DNA from: Rhynochetos jubatus
Taxonomy: Eukaryota > Chordata > Aves > Eurypygiformes > Rhynochetidae
Direction of reading: 5' to 3'
DNA: 64,000 nucleotides
NCBI GenBank assembly: GCA_027574665.1
Contig: CM050650.1
Location: 55,039,304-55,103,303 of the forward strand
How positions within the stretch are numbered: the stretch's first letter is position 1; each line of letters starts with the position of its first letter. Positions 12,801 through 26,597 of this stretch are shown piece by piece. Position numbers and translations under genes: made by a program. The notes beneath the pieces are model-generated. The model ran no database searches and was not told where the DNA came from. It saw nothing but the letters and a program-made list of their open reading frames with translations.

Positions 12801-15339
12801 GTTTTCAAAGTTTGGCATCACCAACAGACTCCATCAGTGTTCCTCAGTCTTTCTGCTGAGGTTGTTTAGCAAATAGTAAAGGAGAACCCTGGGGCTGGTC
12901 CTCTCTCCTGTCCCGCAGTTCTCCTGTCATGGCTGCCTATTCTCTCTCAATCATGGAATCATCATTTGTTTCTAGTCTTGCCGACACATTCCTATGTGTT
13001 GTTGTAGCAGGTTGGGGTTTTTCCCTGAAGGCCACATTGATGAGATATTGTCAATTGATATTGATGAGATTTTTGTTTCTGGAAAAGGGTTTGTATCTGG
13101 CATAGCCTGCCTCTGGTAGATAAGAGTTATAGTCCACGTTTTTTTAAAATTATAATTTTCTTTAAAATCTCTTTGAAAACAATTAAGTCTGTAGTCACTC
13201 AGATTTCTGCCACTGCTCTTACATTACATGAATACAGGTTTTCATACTTTTCAGATACAAGGCACCAAGAGAATAGGAACTTATTTAAAATGCTGATACA
13301 AGCTCTATGGAGTTTTTTTTCTTCCAGGATTTTGAAATTCCTGATTCATTCTTTGTTAAGAGTAGTCCATTCAGCTCTTATGTAGTTTGTTTGGTTTTTT
13401 TTAATTCCATCTTTATGATTTTATGGTGATCTCACTTTATTAGCTTCTACTTTTTAATTTAATATGTGGTTAAAGACCCTTGAATTTGTTTTAATTTCCT
13501 TTGCAGGCTCTGACGCCCAGTCTATAGCAACTCTGTCTGTCTTTTCCTTTATTTTAGAGCTTGTATAATTAATAGTTACATATCTTGTGCTCAAAAAGGC
13601 CACCCTGCAGGATAACAAAACTGTTTATTTGACTGCCTTTCCTCCTAGTGATCAGGAGTTACCACTGTTCTCAGGCCAGATATCGTGTGAGAGACCGGAC
13701 ATTTTAATGAGTACGTTTAGAGGAGTTTGAATTCATGGATAAAGTGATTTCAGTGTGAGGAAAGCAATTTAAAACATAACAATGGCATGATGGAAAATAA
13801 TGCGGAGGTAGCGTGGTCTTGCATGGTTGTTTTCAAGGTTTTTTTGAAACTTTGCTGCTGGATGGACGCTGCTGCGTGCCCCACCGGCAAAGGAATTGGG
13901 CGGTTATCTCACCAGCTAAGGGCTGTGAGTGGCACGCGCGTGTTGGTCATGTGCTGAATGAAATGCCATGCCATAGCTGAACTGCCTGGGTCAGAAGCAA
14001 GCGGAGAACCGGACACGTGCCTTATTTGAGAAAGCCATGCTTTGTTTTCTTCATACGGGTTTTCAGAGTAGAAGGGAGATGTAGCAAGGCAGCGTTTGGG
14101 TTGGGACTGTATACCTGGGGGATTTGCTGTGATGATGGTGTTGGGAAGGGCGGTGTGAGTGTTCCTGCTGGCTGGCCCCTGAGGAGGTGGTGTCTTGAGG
14201 AGACCTGTCCTTCCTCCTCTTTTTTGGCCGGAAAAAGACGAGGAGACAGAGCTGCTGAGTCCGTTGTCTGTCACCAGCAGCACATGTTCTGCGATGGAGA
14301 ACTCCTGGTCTCCTGGCTGAGGCACTGTAATGCACACTGGGAGGCATACACCTGGTTACCACCTCCATCCTGGACTGGCTTTGTGGTCTTAAGCAAGTAA
14401 TTTCAGCCTCCACGCCTGCATATGTAATCCCATTCTTCCCCATTTGTTTATTCAGTGCATAAACTTTCTTAGGGGCAAGAACTGTCTCACCATAGCAAAT
14501 GGGGAGATGACAAACACTACAGCAGTAAGAACTTTAAGGTAACAGGGCTTTTGTAGAGCCATGGCAGCTGCCAGTACTTAAACATGCATCAGGAATTCAC
14601 TGACAAGCTGACACGGTATTTTAATGCTCTGTATGCTGACCTCTTCTGCAGCATGTTAGAGCTTAACACAACTCTTTCCTCTGTCAGTGACATTCATAAA
14701 TTAAAAGTACGGAGTGTACAAGTGTTCAGGGCTATCCATTATTCTCAGTCTCAGGACAGTTATCCAGAGGTAAAAATAGATAGGAAAGATCTGTCATTCA
14801 TTCAGAAAGCAGAGGCACTGCCCAGTTCCTGATAAATAAAATACCATTCTACTGAGTAGAAGCTGATGACATTGCAACTTCTGTCCTATTTATTTTCCCT
14901 TCCCTCCTCAAGTTAGCAATCTTACCTAGTTTTAGTGCTCCCAATTCATAAAAAGCAAATAAGCAGTTCCTTTTGTTCTTTTGTTACCTACTGGTTGTAT
15001 CACTTTTATATAAAAGAAGAGAAGAAACAGAGGTTAAAAAAATGCAAACTAAAATATCATATATGCTAGGAAGTTCTCCTAATTTATCCCTTGGCAAAGG
15101 AAATAAAAGCCGGCTCCCTAGCTAGCAGCATTACTTTTGCTTAGGGTTATTTGGCAGAAAATCCATCATCCTCTCTCCATTTGTGAGTATTTCATATTGA
15201 CTTACACCCTTTAGCAAGGGTCAGCAGGGCAGAGTATGCATAAAGAGTTCAAGTCCTATTTCAAAGGCTGAATTTTAATTTTAGTGGATGGTTTATTTTT
15301 AATATCATTTGAAAATGAAAGGTCTTTATTAGATTTTTT

Positions 15340-15357
15340 TGTTTGTTTGTTTGTTTT
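15340..15357 (+). repeat. (GTTT)n simple repeat
   Basis: About four GTTT units follow a short T run. This is a short tetranucleotide microsatellite in intron. Confidence 0.7.
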
Positions 15358-18300
15358 CCTAGCTTTTTGATACTGAAATGTAATGTCCTTTTTATGGACT
15401 ACTTGCATAAGAATTAGGTTTGTTCAGACATTTCCATCATGTTGTAGAAGCCTTTTTAGCTTTTTATTTTCTGAGCCATTGTTCTGACTCTGCAAGCAGG
15501 AGTGCTTTGTTTTCTGAAAGCTTTTATAATCAAAATTGTTGTTAATGTACAAATATGGAGGGGGAATGTTTGTTTATATTTGTATTTACTTTGTAAACTG
15601 TTGACTTAAATCTTCAAGGCTCCAGAGAAGTTGATACAAATTTGAAACGTGGTAAGGACATAAATATATGTATTTCCATTTTTGATTATGGCAATTATAG
15701 TTGGCAGAGATTTAATATAATCTAGTACAAGTTTGTATTTAGCAGAGTTGATTTTCTGTTTCCCCTGGTATTCCATAAGCACATGCACACTGAGAACTCC
15801 GTTAGTAGGTGTTTCAGGGAGAACTGTTCAAAGCTACATTATTGTCTTTGGGAGCAGAACTCTGAAATGTTTTCTCCTTGTCCTGTGCTATCCACTGTAC
15901 CAGCCCAATTGAAATAATGTTATGGTTTGGGGAAAAGGTATGTCTTTAGATGTCCTCATAAGAAAAGTGCACATGCAGAGGGTTCCTATGATTTATATTT
16001 GCACGTGTTTCATTTTGCCTCACAAATTTTAAGTATTCTGTGATAAGACAACATAAAAGAAATATACTGTGATTTCCCAGAAAGTACACTGACCTCAAAT
16101 TGTTAGGTTTTTAAAATTTTCAAACAGCAGACCATATGTGTTATTCTATGCTGGGAATTTCTAAATAATTTTAACAGAAAATAGTTATTTCTCTTTGAAA
16201 ACAGAAATCAGATTTGCTTACATATCTGATCTTATGACCTGGTGGGGATTAGCTTTAAAGAAAAACATCAAAAATTAATGACTAGGGATATAAATATGGT
16301 TCTAAACCATTTCTAAACATGTTAATTAGATTGCAAATAATACTAGGTTATGTATGACCAGTATGATTTGTTAATGGGAAGTGTTGCTTTGGCAAATAGC
16401 CAAAGTGCTTTTGAAGGTCAGATGTTGACAGTATTTGAAAGTGTTCAGAGACTGTTCTCTGATTATATAAAATAATACATTAAAAGAAAATATTAATAAC
16501 CTAAATGGTACACTATGCTCAGTTTGCTGCTCTGACCTTGTACTTTTATTTTTGCAGTTTGATATAACTGCTGTGTCATTAATTTCATTTGATTGAGAAA
16601 ACAGATTAGATTCAAATAGAGCAAGAGAAAATACGGGTTACAACCACTTTTGAGTGGCCTGTCTATCTTTTATATGATGCGTCTTTTTGTTGGTAATATG
16701 TAATTATTACATATTACCCCTTATCGTCAATTTGCTATGCTGACAACTTTATTGAAGCTGACAATCTCAAACTCTTCAACTTTGCTTCCTGTACTAATAA
16801 AGCACATGCTTGTAATGTATCTTTCAACTTATCCCCGACTGCGAGCTCTGAGTGGGAATGAAGCTTCAGGGACAGAGCAAATGCTTTACATGCATGAGGA
16901 CGCTGCATCTATCCGCTGCCTTCGTCTACTGCATCTCAAACAGTGCTCCCAAGAGGCTGAGTAACAGCTTCATAAATCAAGGGTTGCAGGTTCAGCTTTT
17001 CCTGCAGCCAATTAGGAATTCAGTGTATGGTTTGAGGTTCTTGGCTGCACTAGGAGTGAAAAAGCACAAAAATGTGGGGAGGGCCAAGGACAGAGGAGTA
17101 GCTGAGATGACAAAAAGATAAGCAATTATGAAGAGGAATTGAAAAAATTATTAATGCATAATCTTGAAGGAGGATTCACTAATAATGTACAAAGATTACA
17201 AAAATGGTAATGGTTAGTTTGCAATGGCAGTTTTATTGCCTTGATTGTGGATAAGTGGAGAAATTCACGATAGACACTGAAGGATGGGCTTATCCATGAG
17301 CAATTGCAAAGATATGGCTTGTGAACTAGCAGAAATATGGTTTGGTTTGGTTGTGTTCTTAATTGGGAAATCCATGTAGGAAAATCCTTCTCCATGTGGG
17401 ATTTGTTGGTGTGTGACCTTTAGTACCTTCACTTTCCTCAGTTTGTAATTCTTTCTACAAGATAGATTACACATACGCACAAACATATGGTTCATCAGAC
17501 ACAGTTATTTTCCACAGCAATTTTAACCAGCTGAGTCCTTTTTCTTCATCCAAAAATTATAGAGAAAACCGTAAATACATATTAATAAGTTTGACACAAG
17601 CCATCAATCTTCCACCTTGAGTAGAGGTTCAAGTGCTGGCTTTGTAGGGTTAATTTTAAAAATATAGGTGATTACAACCAAGCTAATGCCTATCTGCAGA
17701 AGGTGTTGCAGGGCTTACATCTGAAGAGCTTCCACGATTTCCAGAGTTGCTCCTGCAGAATTTCTGCATGCATGTGGCTATTACATAAAGTCTGTGCAGC
17801 AGAGTGGGCTTTACATCCTGCTTCGTTAACCCTCGTCTGCTCTTTTGTGGTTTATGCTGCATGTTCTCACCACTAGGAATTTTTTCCCATCTCCTAAAAT
17901 ACTAACAGTGTCTGGTGCTTTCTTTCTCTGTGGAAAGTCATTCTGTGTATTGATGTCTTAAATTCTGTATGTGTTTGAAACCTGTAACGCACTCTTTCTA
18001 GAATTTCCACCAGCACAGAGCTCTCCAACTATGTTCTCGTAATTTACACATTTCACTGGGCCTTCTTTTCATCAAGGCAAGCTGCTAGTGCCATGGAATA
18101 CTGTTCTTCCTGGGGATACATAACCAGAGATGCCCTTTTCCATTAATTTCTAAAACATGGCCCAGTAGTTTTGTCAAGAATAGCAATATTGCTGTCCCCT
18201 TCCAGACCAGTCGTGAAGGAGAAGCATTCTGTCTTCTAGCAAAGACCAAGTGGAATGAAACAAAACAGGAGCATCTTCCAAGGAGGAGGATTCCCTGCAT

Positions 18301-18520
18301 GCATACACTAAAAAAAAGTGCCTAAATCATGGGTGAAATTGTTGTCATAATGACCAAGCACTCCCTGGGATTTTAGATGGGCAGAGTGGGGAATACTTCT
18401 CAAAACGTGTGCCTCGATAAAGAGTCTGGGGGAGTTTTGACAAGGCAGCAGCCCAAGGCAAATAGTTGCATGCATTATAGGGTAGGCTTACACTACAGTG
18501 ATTGATGACTCTCTGCATGG

Positions 18521-18742
18521 CATGCCTCGGGTGGTTGCGCCAAGTGACAGGAGCATTGATCATCCAGATTCAGCGGCGGCTCTTTATTGTGTGGCATCCA
18601 CCGTAGCCTCAGCCGACACCACTCTCCCACCATCTGTGCACAGGCGCGTTTGTTTTGTGATGAGAGCAAGGAGGAGCGCGTCTGGCTGGCAAGGTGGTTT
18701 CGTGGTCTCACCGCCTCTCACAACCGTGCCCGTCTGAAGGCA
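18521..18742. other. Small CpG-dense patch in intron
   Basis: I count about 14 CpG dinucleotides in roughly 220 bp, including GCGGCGG, GGCGCG and GAGCGCG, in an otherwise CpG-poor intron. Short frames are open on both strands here, which is what GC-rich sequence gives by chance. It could be a small intronic regulatory element, an unmethylated patch or a GC-rich repeat that I do not recognise. Function is not shown by the sequence. Confidence 0.45.
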
Positions 18743-21700
18743 TGTGGGACAGTATGAATACCTACAGCTCGGCAAGTGGGGTGGTTGGGTAAATGGATTT
18801 TGTGTCTGAGTTCTGATAGTCTCTTAAGAGTACCTTGTATGGCTGCAAAAATAACCCCTATTTGTCACTCTCTACCTGAATCATCACTCATTGCCTGATT
18901 GTGTTTCTGCTGCTCTTTAGAAGGTATGTCATCTTCCAGGGCGTATGCTGAAGTGGTGTTCTGTAACAATAAGATCCTTTATGTCCTCTCTTTCCTTTTC
19001 CACAGATCGGTGAAATATTGGTGCTCAGGCAGATGTTACTTCATGGCCGTTTGATGAAATGGGTAGTACTTTTCCAGGGGAGAGATCTTCAGGGGCTCTG
19101 CCTGCCTCTTGAAGTCAGTGTTTTCCAGATGCTTGTAACATGATTTCTCAAAGCATGTTCAAAGTCCATTTTCCGTAGATTTTCCAAAGGGAACAGGAGG
19201 AGCCAAAACCTGTGAGCTCAACAGAGAGCAGCTTCAGTTTGATGTAAGGTGTATTTGTGGCAGGAACTTCAGCCAACTGAATCGCTTAAAAGTGAAAGTA
19301 AATGAGTGAGATATCCAGGGAGAAACATAGTTTAGGTGTGATGAAATTTATTTTAAGTACTTAGGGTAATACTGTGGGTACCATAAGGTGATATATACTC
19401 CTTGCAGTTGGGGAATTGTAGAAGAATGGCCTTAAATGAAGGTCCATCAGTGCTGCTATTAATTATTCCTTCCTCGCAACTCCAAATAAAAAAGTGGTGA
19501 GGTTTTAATTTTGTAATTACCAGAAGGCTAATAATTCTTTGCCAAAGGCCATGATGATCTCTTAAGTATGAGATAACGTAATTGCCTTATTCCTGTGCCA
19601 TTAATTGCGTTCCATTTTAAAAATGCGGTCATCTGTCTTATGAGCACATGATACTGTGTTACCTCCAAGGAAACGTGCTATGAATGGTAAAAGGATGCAA
19701 CCTAAAATTCACCGTTCTTTTGTCTGAGTTTTTCTAGTTAATATTGTAACACAAGGAGGTTAGAAAAGGGGGAGCTGTGTATATTGGTTAGTGTATTCAG
19801 CTACACATTACAGTTCATGTCAGGGACCAACACTTGGCCTGCAGGTTATGGGTCTTTCAATGAGCGTAGGACACGGGAGTTAAGAGCAAGTGACTGTAAA
19901 ACCCAGCAGCCTTAGCAGGGGAATTCAGAGAAACATGTAGCCTGTGAAGCCCCATATAGCTCACTTTGTTTGTATTAGAACTAATTGTTTGTGGTTGTAA
20001 GACGTCTTCAGGGCTTTAATCTCTAGTAATAAACCTAAATAATGAGCTCGTTACTAGTGAGTTGCAAAAAGAGGTCGAATTTTACATTTGAAATATCAGT
20101 ATGGTTTGACAAGGTGGTTAGGGATGAATTAAGTTTGCCACTGTTGGAATGCATCTCCCTTCCGCTGCTTCTCCTTATCTGCTTTTGCTGCTCATCTGAA
20201 TGTGTTCAGACACTTGTCTGTCTCACTTCAGCTGATTCAAGTCTAACCCAGTGGAAATTGTTGTTGTTGTGGGTTTTTCTGTTTGTTTGTTTTCTGGTTA
20301 GCGTATTCCAACAGGTTACCTTCCAATTAGATGAGGGCCAAAACCTGTGGGAAATCTGGGCAGGAGGGATGTGAGAGGGAGCAAGGAAAAAAGGTGGAAG
20401 AATGAAGAGGGAACAGGAATTGCCCTTTCAGCAAGGCAGGGTGCTCATTTGGTTGAGCCACAGTGTAAAGCTGTGCCCTAAGTTGGTGTTTTGTAGGCAG
20501 GAGCCACTGCAGTTGCACTTCTGTCTGTTTTCAAGAGGGAGAGGCAAGCAGAGCTGTGGACATGTGCAGAGCATGCTTTCTGTCACACAGTGCCATTCCT
20601 GTCAGCTCCTGAAGTTTTCAGCTTCATTCCCCCACTGAATTTCAGACCTGTCATGCACAGCATGCATACATAAGCAGGCCTTTAAAACCCACGAAGAAGA
20701 ATAGTAAGAGAATTCTTAATTGTGAGTGAATCAAGAGTTATCTTCAGTTGTCTGGCTTGTAGTAAATACAGTGAAGTTTCTGATAGTTTTTTGTCTATAA
20801 TCTGGGAATAATCTGTATGAGTCATTGTGCCTATTTGTTTGATTAACATATGGGATGCTCTTGTAAAGTTAACAACTGGTATTTAAAGTGAGTAACTGTG
20901 GGAGGTTATGCTCTAACCTCTAGTTTCTCATTTAAAGCTGCTCTGCATTTAAATGGTAAAATTCATCTCTTACAGAAAAATAAATGTTTCTGAGCAAAAG
21001 GTTGAGATAGCTTGTTACGGGGTCCTGAGGGAATCAGCATTTCGATGAAGTGTATCCCTGGGAGCCCAGCTTCCCGTGCAGCCCTTACTGCCAGAAGGCA
21101 GTGACGGGTCGGCTAAGGCCTGAGACTTGGCCACTGGAGACAAGTCTCCTGTGGAGGAAGGCAGCGTGAGTTGAACTGCTACTCTCATGGGGTATGATGG
21201 CAGGTACTTGAATATAAACCTTTGTTTTCAGTGGATGTATTTTGTTTCTGTGGAGAACTTGAAAATTTCCAGATTTATTTTCTTCCAAAGAAATTTATGT
21301 TAGGAGAGGTCTGAAGCGCTAGAGCTTGAGTTAGTGTGTCTCCTGGGGGTGCACATGCAGGTGGACTGCTCTCTACTTGGAGATACTTCCACGCAGAGGG
21401 TCTTGAGTGAATAATATTCTACTGTTGAACATAGCTTCATCTAATCTGCTTTCTGAGGATCAATTTTAGTTTGGTCAGGGCTTCTTGTGGAAGAAACCCC
21501 ATTAATAGCAGTTAGAAGTGTGATCTTTTTAGCTTAAGAAGCCAGGGCTTCCATATCTGCTGGTTCAGTCAAAAGCGTGGATTGCTGGTCAGCAGTCAGA
21601 AACCTCCAGTGCCTGTATGTCCACAGAGCACATGCTGCTCTGGCATCTTTCTTGAGCAAAGGGTGGAAAAGTGACTGTTAGCTCCAGTGAGGAGGTAAAA

Positions 21701-24700
21701 ACTTTAATAGTCAATGTAACCTGTTCACAGCATGAAAAATGTTCAGCCTTAATATGTTCATGTGTAGTCTTCTGGTGGACTTTGTGGCCAGCGGTGGTAG
21801 CCCCGAGTGCCTGCGTTGCATGCCATCTGAGAATGCGTCAGAAGAAAAATGAACAGGAAAACTCCCTCTGTTAGGAGAGGGGAGGGGGGAAAATATCTGT
21901 TACATTCCAAAATCAGTCATAATAATGGAAGTTCACATTAGATAAATTGCCAGAGTCAGAATGGACAAACATCTGGTTTATTCATCCCTAGCTATACTAA
22001 CAATAATATGATATCCTGTTAGATAAATCACTGATCATCCTAGTTTATCTTGGCGGTTGTGCACCTTGGTATTTTTCACTTAAACAAGAACATATCAGTA
22101 CTTTACAGCTAGCATGCCTCCAGCCCCAGGTTCACAGTTCATGTGCTTCTGTGACTTTGAACTCTTCTTTTCCTGAGTTTACCAGCAGACAGCTGCACCA
22201 GAACAGATATGTTTACATGTGGGGAATAAATGGCAGCTTGCAGCTCAGAGTTTCCATTTCCTTTTACATTGTTCAGGAATTCAGGCTCCTAGAGCTTTGC
22301 CTCATGTGTACGCATCTGACTTGGCCCTTGATAGTACAAATGTTTTATTTTGACATTGATTTGTTGATAGAAAGGGCTGACTAGGGAGAAGCTACTTTCA
22401 CTAGAAATTACCCTCGGTTTACATGAAGTTCAATTGTGGGTGAAATATCTTTAAAAAAAAAATCTAAATATCACTTTCTGTAAGGCTTTAAATCAGTATG
22501 TAAATGTGAGGCTAACGTGGAACCACTTCATGCAGCTATAGCATGATAGATGTATTTTTAGGCAGAGAAAAATTACATTTTATATTAAGCATGACGATGA
22601 AATCTGACTAGCTACTTAAACGATGACACTGGCTATTTAAGCTATTGTCATGTGTAGGTGATAAAATATTCCCAGATGTGCTTGGCGAGGCAGCAATTCC
22701 GTGAAGAGGTTATGGTAATTAAAATCAAGAAACAAAACCATCAGAGTGATTTGTTCATTTTGCCTGAACCCTGAAGTGGAATTAGGCACTTCAGTGAAGA
22801 GTATCAATTGTTCTGACTTTAGACCACAATAGATTTCTCAGCATCGCTATTGCCTAATTCTACGTTTATGAGGTTTTCCTTCCCCTTTTGTACTTTATTT
22901 AGATATTTTGGGCTTTTATTCTGAATGCAAACTATGGTTTATTGGTTGTTTTGGTAGCTGAACTGAGTGTAGTAGATGTTATGTAAATGACCTGTAGAAA
23001 GACCTGTAGTAATTGTGTGTTGTGTATTGCCTACTGTTCTTCTGAAACAGGATTCCCCAGTTACCTTGATGTGTTGGAACGAGCCTAGCTTTTAGTCACC
23101 CTTACATGGATCTTTGATGAGAAGGAATTACTTGAACTTAGCAGAGCATTTTGATGCAATTTAATTCTAATATATGTGTGTGTATTAATGGCTAGATTTG
23201 ACCCATGGCCCACTATTAAAAGTAGTATAATGGTAGTGCATGGCTGATACATGAAACTTTATTTTTTTAGTCTTTATTCTAATGTTCCTTATGATACTTA
23301 GACTATAAAATTGAAGCATAAATTCTAACAGCAGAGTATCTGTAGAATTAGGTTTTGCACTTTATATAACCACGCGGTGAGACAGTCCAGAGAGCTGTGC
23401 TCACTGAAAATTACATCCACAAAATAATCTTTTAGTACTGGTCCAGGTCATTTTCCAGTCTTGTCAGTGCAAGACAGGGATCTGGAATGCAAGGAAAGGC
23501 ATGGGACTGTAAAATCCCTGGTCTGGGTCGACGTATGTTGCCGTGGGGTTTTGTTCTCAAGTTGGAAGTGCAAACACCTGAATGTTTTCTGTTGTTTACC
23601 TCTTTATTTTCATTGGAACTGCTATGTTTGTGGCCGGGAAATCAGAGCAAGCAATTAACATCATGCGGATATCATCACGTCTATTACAAACGCCCTACCT
23701 GGTTGCAGGGCAGCAGCCCTGGTAGCAGGGATTCACGGGGCTGGGAAATGGCCTCTTGGCAGGGGATGGGGTGAAGAGGCTTTCAGGGAGGGGAACTGAA
23801 ACTGAGTAAAGACTGCGTAGGCAGGTAGTAGTGGTTGCATCATAAGCTTTCCTTCGGTTGTGGTGCAGCAGACCACATCTGCTCAGGTAGGTGTTTGTTC
23901 CTGAAATCTTAGTCAGTTCACCTGTAGTCTGTAATTGGCTTCTGTTGGCAAACCGTGTATGAGAAATGATAAAAAAATAAATGAACCCATGTATTACTTT
24001 AAATTTCTGTTGTTACATTTAAAGTGATTAGCTGGTTTATCTCTTAAATGTAGACTAGCTAGAAACTTTCCGTTTGAAGTCTGTATTTGTTTTTCATTGA
24101 TGCTTTCATCTGAAAGCAGGAAACAATCTGAAAGTAATTGTATTAAATGTTGTAGTACAAAGATTTTAAAATATAATAGCTTGGCATATTACCCTATCTT
24201 CTCACTATTCCTCGGAGGAAATAAAATGGAGTTAGAAACTTTGATCCAGGCAGCTTTTCTAGTATATCCTGTTTCCTTCCGCACGCTGGAGAAAGCACCG
24301 ACATTCCCTTTCCTCCACTTCAGATGAAGAAATCCCGTTCTCTGTGTTGTAGCACTTGCTTTCAGTGAACACCAGTGTTCTGTTAGCTTTTCAGATGTCA
24401 ATACAGGATTTGGGTTGTTGAGGCAAATGGGCATTTTGCCCTCCATACCAAAGGAAGGCGTTATGGAGAATAGAGGAATAGGCACAGATAAGTGCCCCAC
24501 ACAGCCTTGGCCCCGTCTGCTTAGACTGCCCCAAGTGCTGTGTGCCTGTTGCTGTGTTTGCTGGAAGGCTGAAATCTCTGCTTTTCTCTCACTGAAAGGT
24601 AGACTTGCAATCCCCCTTTCTCTAAGGAAAACTGACCCTTGAAAAGGCTTGGCATGAAAAGGATTAACTCCCTGGAAACTTTGTTTGGAAACGTTAGGAG

Positions 24701-26457
24701 ACTGCTATGTGTATACGCTGGCGATCTCCGTAAGAGACAAATTATTTTCCCACCCTCTCAAGTACTTGGTAGTTTATCTGTTGTTTATATTAAAGATTGA
24801 TTGTGGTTATATATTCCTGACTCAGAGTTCTCATTAATCACACTGTGCCACGTAAGAGACTGGAGGAGAAGAATGGGGGTTACTGGAAAGCAGACACGCG
24901 ATCCCAGGCTCTGCTTTTAATACGACTTACCCTGACATTAGCTTTGTGCCTGTGAATTACTGTGTTTGCTTTTGTTTGGGGCTTTTTTGTTTGTTTCCGT
25001 GTTGGTCGTGTCTGGTTTTCTCAGGGCTATTCAGAAATAGGTAATATACTTACTACAATGATTTTGGAGACTGTTACTTGTGACACTTGCCATGTTGTCA
25101 CTATTTGAAGAGGTCCCTGCTCCCACCCCCTTGTTTGCTAGCTCTTGCTTCCTCCCCCAGCCCCAGCAGCCGTTTCCTTCCTCTGAGCAGAGCCACGCAG
25201 GCGATTGTTTCAGCCTGTGCAAAACGAAGGGGTGGAAAAGGACCGGTGGGGTGAGGACAAATGCACAAAGGCTGGGACTTCCTAAAGCCCATGGGCTGCC
25301 AAGGGCAGCAGAGCTGACCTGCACCACCTCCTCCTCCTCCTTGGCTCTGCTGAAGGTTTCCAGCCCCGAAACGTTCAATCAGCTGTTTGTGGTCCTTTCC
25401 AAGCATGGGAGTCAAAACTGCTGGCAACAGGGAGATAAAGCAATGGGAATTTACTAGTTTTTGCAAGCTGATTGTGGTTACAGGGACACATTACCAGCCC
25501 TCCTCGGAGCTGGGTCCAGGAGCCTCTGAAGCACGCAATTTTCCCACTCTGACTCGTCTGGCTGAAAGTCCCTTCACATCAGTGTGTTCTGGTGGGAAAT
25601 AGATTGGCAAATTTTCAACCAACAGATTTAATCCCTTGAATTTTTTAATTGTTGTGTGCCTGTATTTGTCTAATAAGAAGAAATTATTTGGATTTTAAAA
25701 TAAGCAATTGAAATAATTTATATTGGACAAATCAGGGCAAATTAGCGCTGAAGAGACTGATGTTATTTAATACAGATTATCTTCTCTTTTATTTATTGCT
25801 CTACTAGAAATACTTTGCCAGGCATATGCTAATTCCGCACAGATTATTTTTCCTGAGTCACATTAAATTAATGTCTGACTTCTTTGTTGCACAGCTCCAT
25901 TATAGAATTCACTGTTAAGGAGTATCTTCAGCACTGAGATATGACTGTAAATGCTGGTTTGTGTTTATAATTAAACATCTGCTCCACAAAGGCAGGAGGT
26001 GATCAGAAATTCTGCAAACCTAGGAGAATTTAGGTCCATTAGTTATGATGAAAGCACACCTTTAGTGAAATCAAGGAGGAGGAATAATGTGGGACTGTCT
26101 TAGATCTGTAAACATTTTAAATAAATATAATTATACAAAAATAGGTGTTTTACAGGACTAGATGTTTTTAAAATTTTGATTCCAACTAATTTGGATTGCT
26201 TGTGTTTTTCCCCATGTGACTACTTTTGATGACATATTGTACGTATCAAGAATAAAAGAATGTATTTCTGAGTTGAGAATAGTTTTTTTTTTAATCAGGC
26301 TCAGTAATGTAAATAGACCTCGGTTTGAAAGTTCATTCAAAACTGAGTACTGCTGTATATTTAAGCACACTGTATGCTAAAGTAGAAATATCCCCCAGTG
26401 TTTAACCGAAAGCATGTTTTATGTGTGGTTTTGTTTTGTTTTTTTAATGTTTAACAG

Positions 26458-26597
26458 TAACTGAAGCTGGCTTTGGTGCTGACATTGGGATGGAGAAATT
26501 CTTCAACATCAAATGCAGAGCCTCTGGCTTGGTTCCCAGTGTGGTTGTACTTGTTGCTACAGTGAGGGCTTTGAAGATGCATGGAGGTGGGCCAAAT
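26458..26597 (+). CDS. MTHFD1L: MTHFD1L exon B (FTHFS signature [12 protein letters not shown])
   Basis: This 140-nt exon begins with TA, completing the split valine codon, and ends on a full codon before donor gtaagt. It reads [20 protein letters not shown], then [20 protein letters not shown] and [19 protein letters not shown] matches the second PROSITE signature of formate-tetrahydrofolate ligases as I know it (V-A-T-[IV]-R-A-L-K-x-[HN]-G-G). [17 protein letters not shown] is also near-invariant in the family. RASGLVP favours MTHFD1L over MTHFD1, which I recall as RYSGLCP. The acceptor tttaacag has a long upstream T-rich tract. Confidence 0.97.

Larger units (their letters stand above)
2898..26457 (+). 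other. Intron between exons A and B (23,560 nt)
   Basis: The intron has donor gtaagt and acceptor tttaacag behind a long T-rich tract. It contains one antisense CR1 fragment (5664-6517), AT-rich low-complexity sequence near 6821-6880, a small CpG cluster (18521-18742), a GC-richer stretch at 13850-14400, and a possible conserved element near 25620-25930. Many open frames of 60-160 codons occur on both strands. None has a recognisable domain, clear splice structure or family resemblance, and overlapping open frames on opposite strands argue for chance. I see no nested gene, tRNA or other structured RNA. Confidence 0.85.

Noticed and set aside
13909-14443. Overlapping open frames of 126-142 codons on both strands
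   Set aside because: Opposed frames over the same bases in a GC-richer patch are typical of reduced stop-codon frequency. No protein family was recognised.
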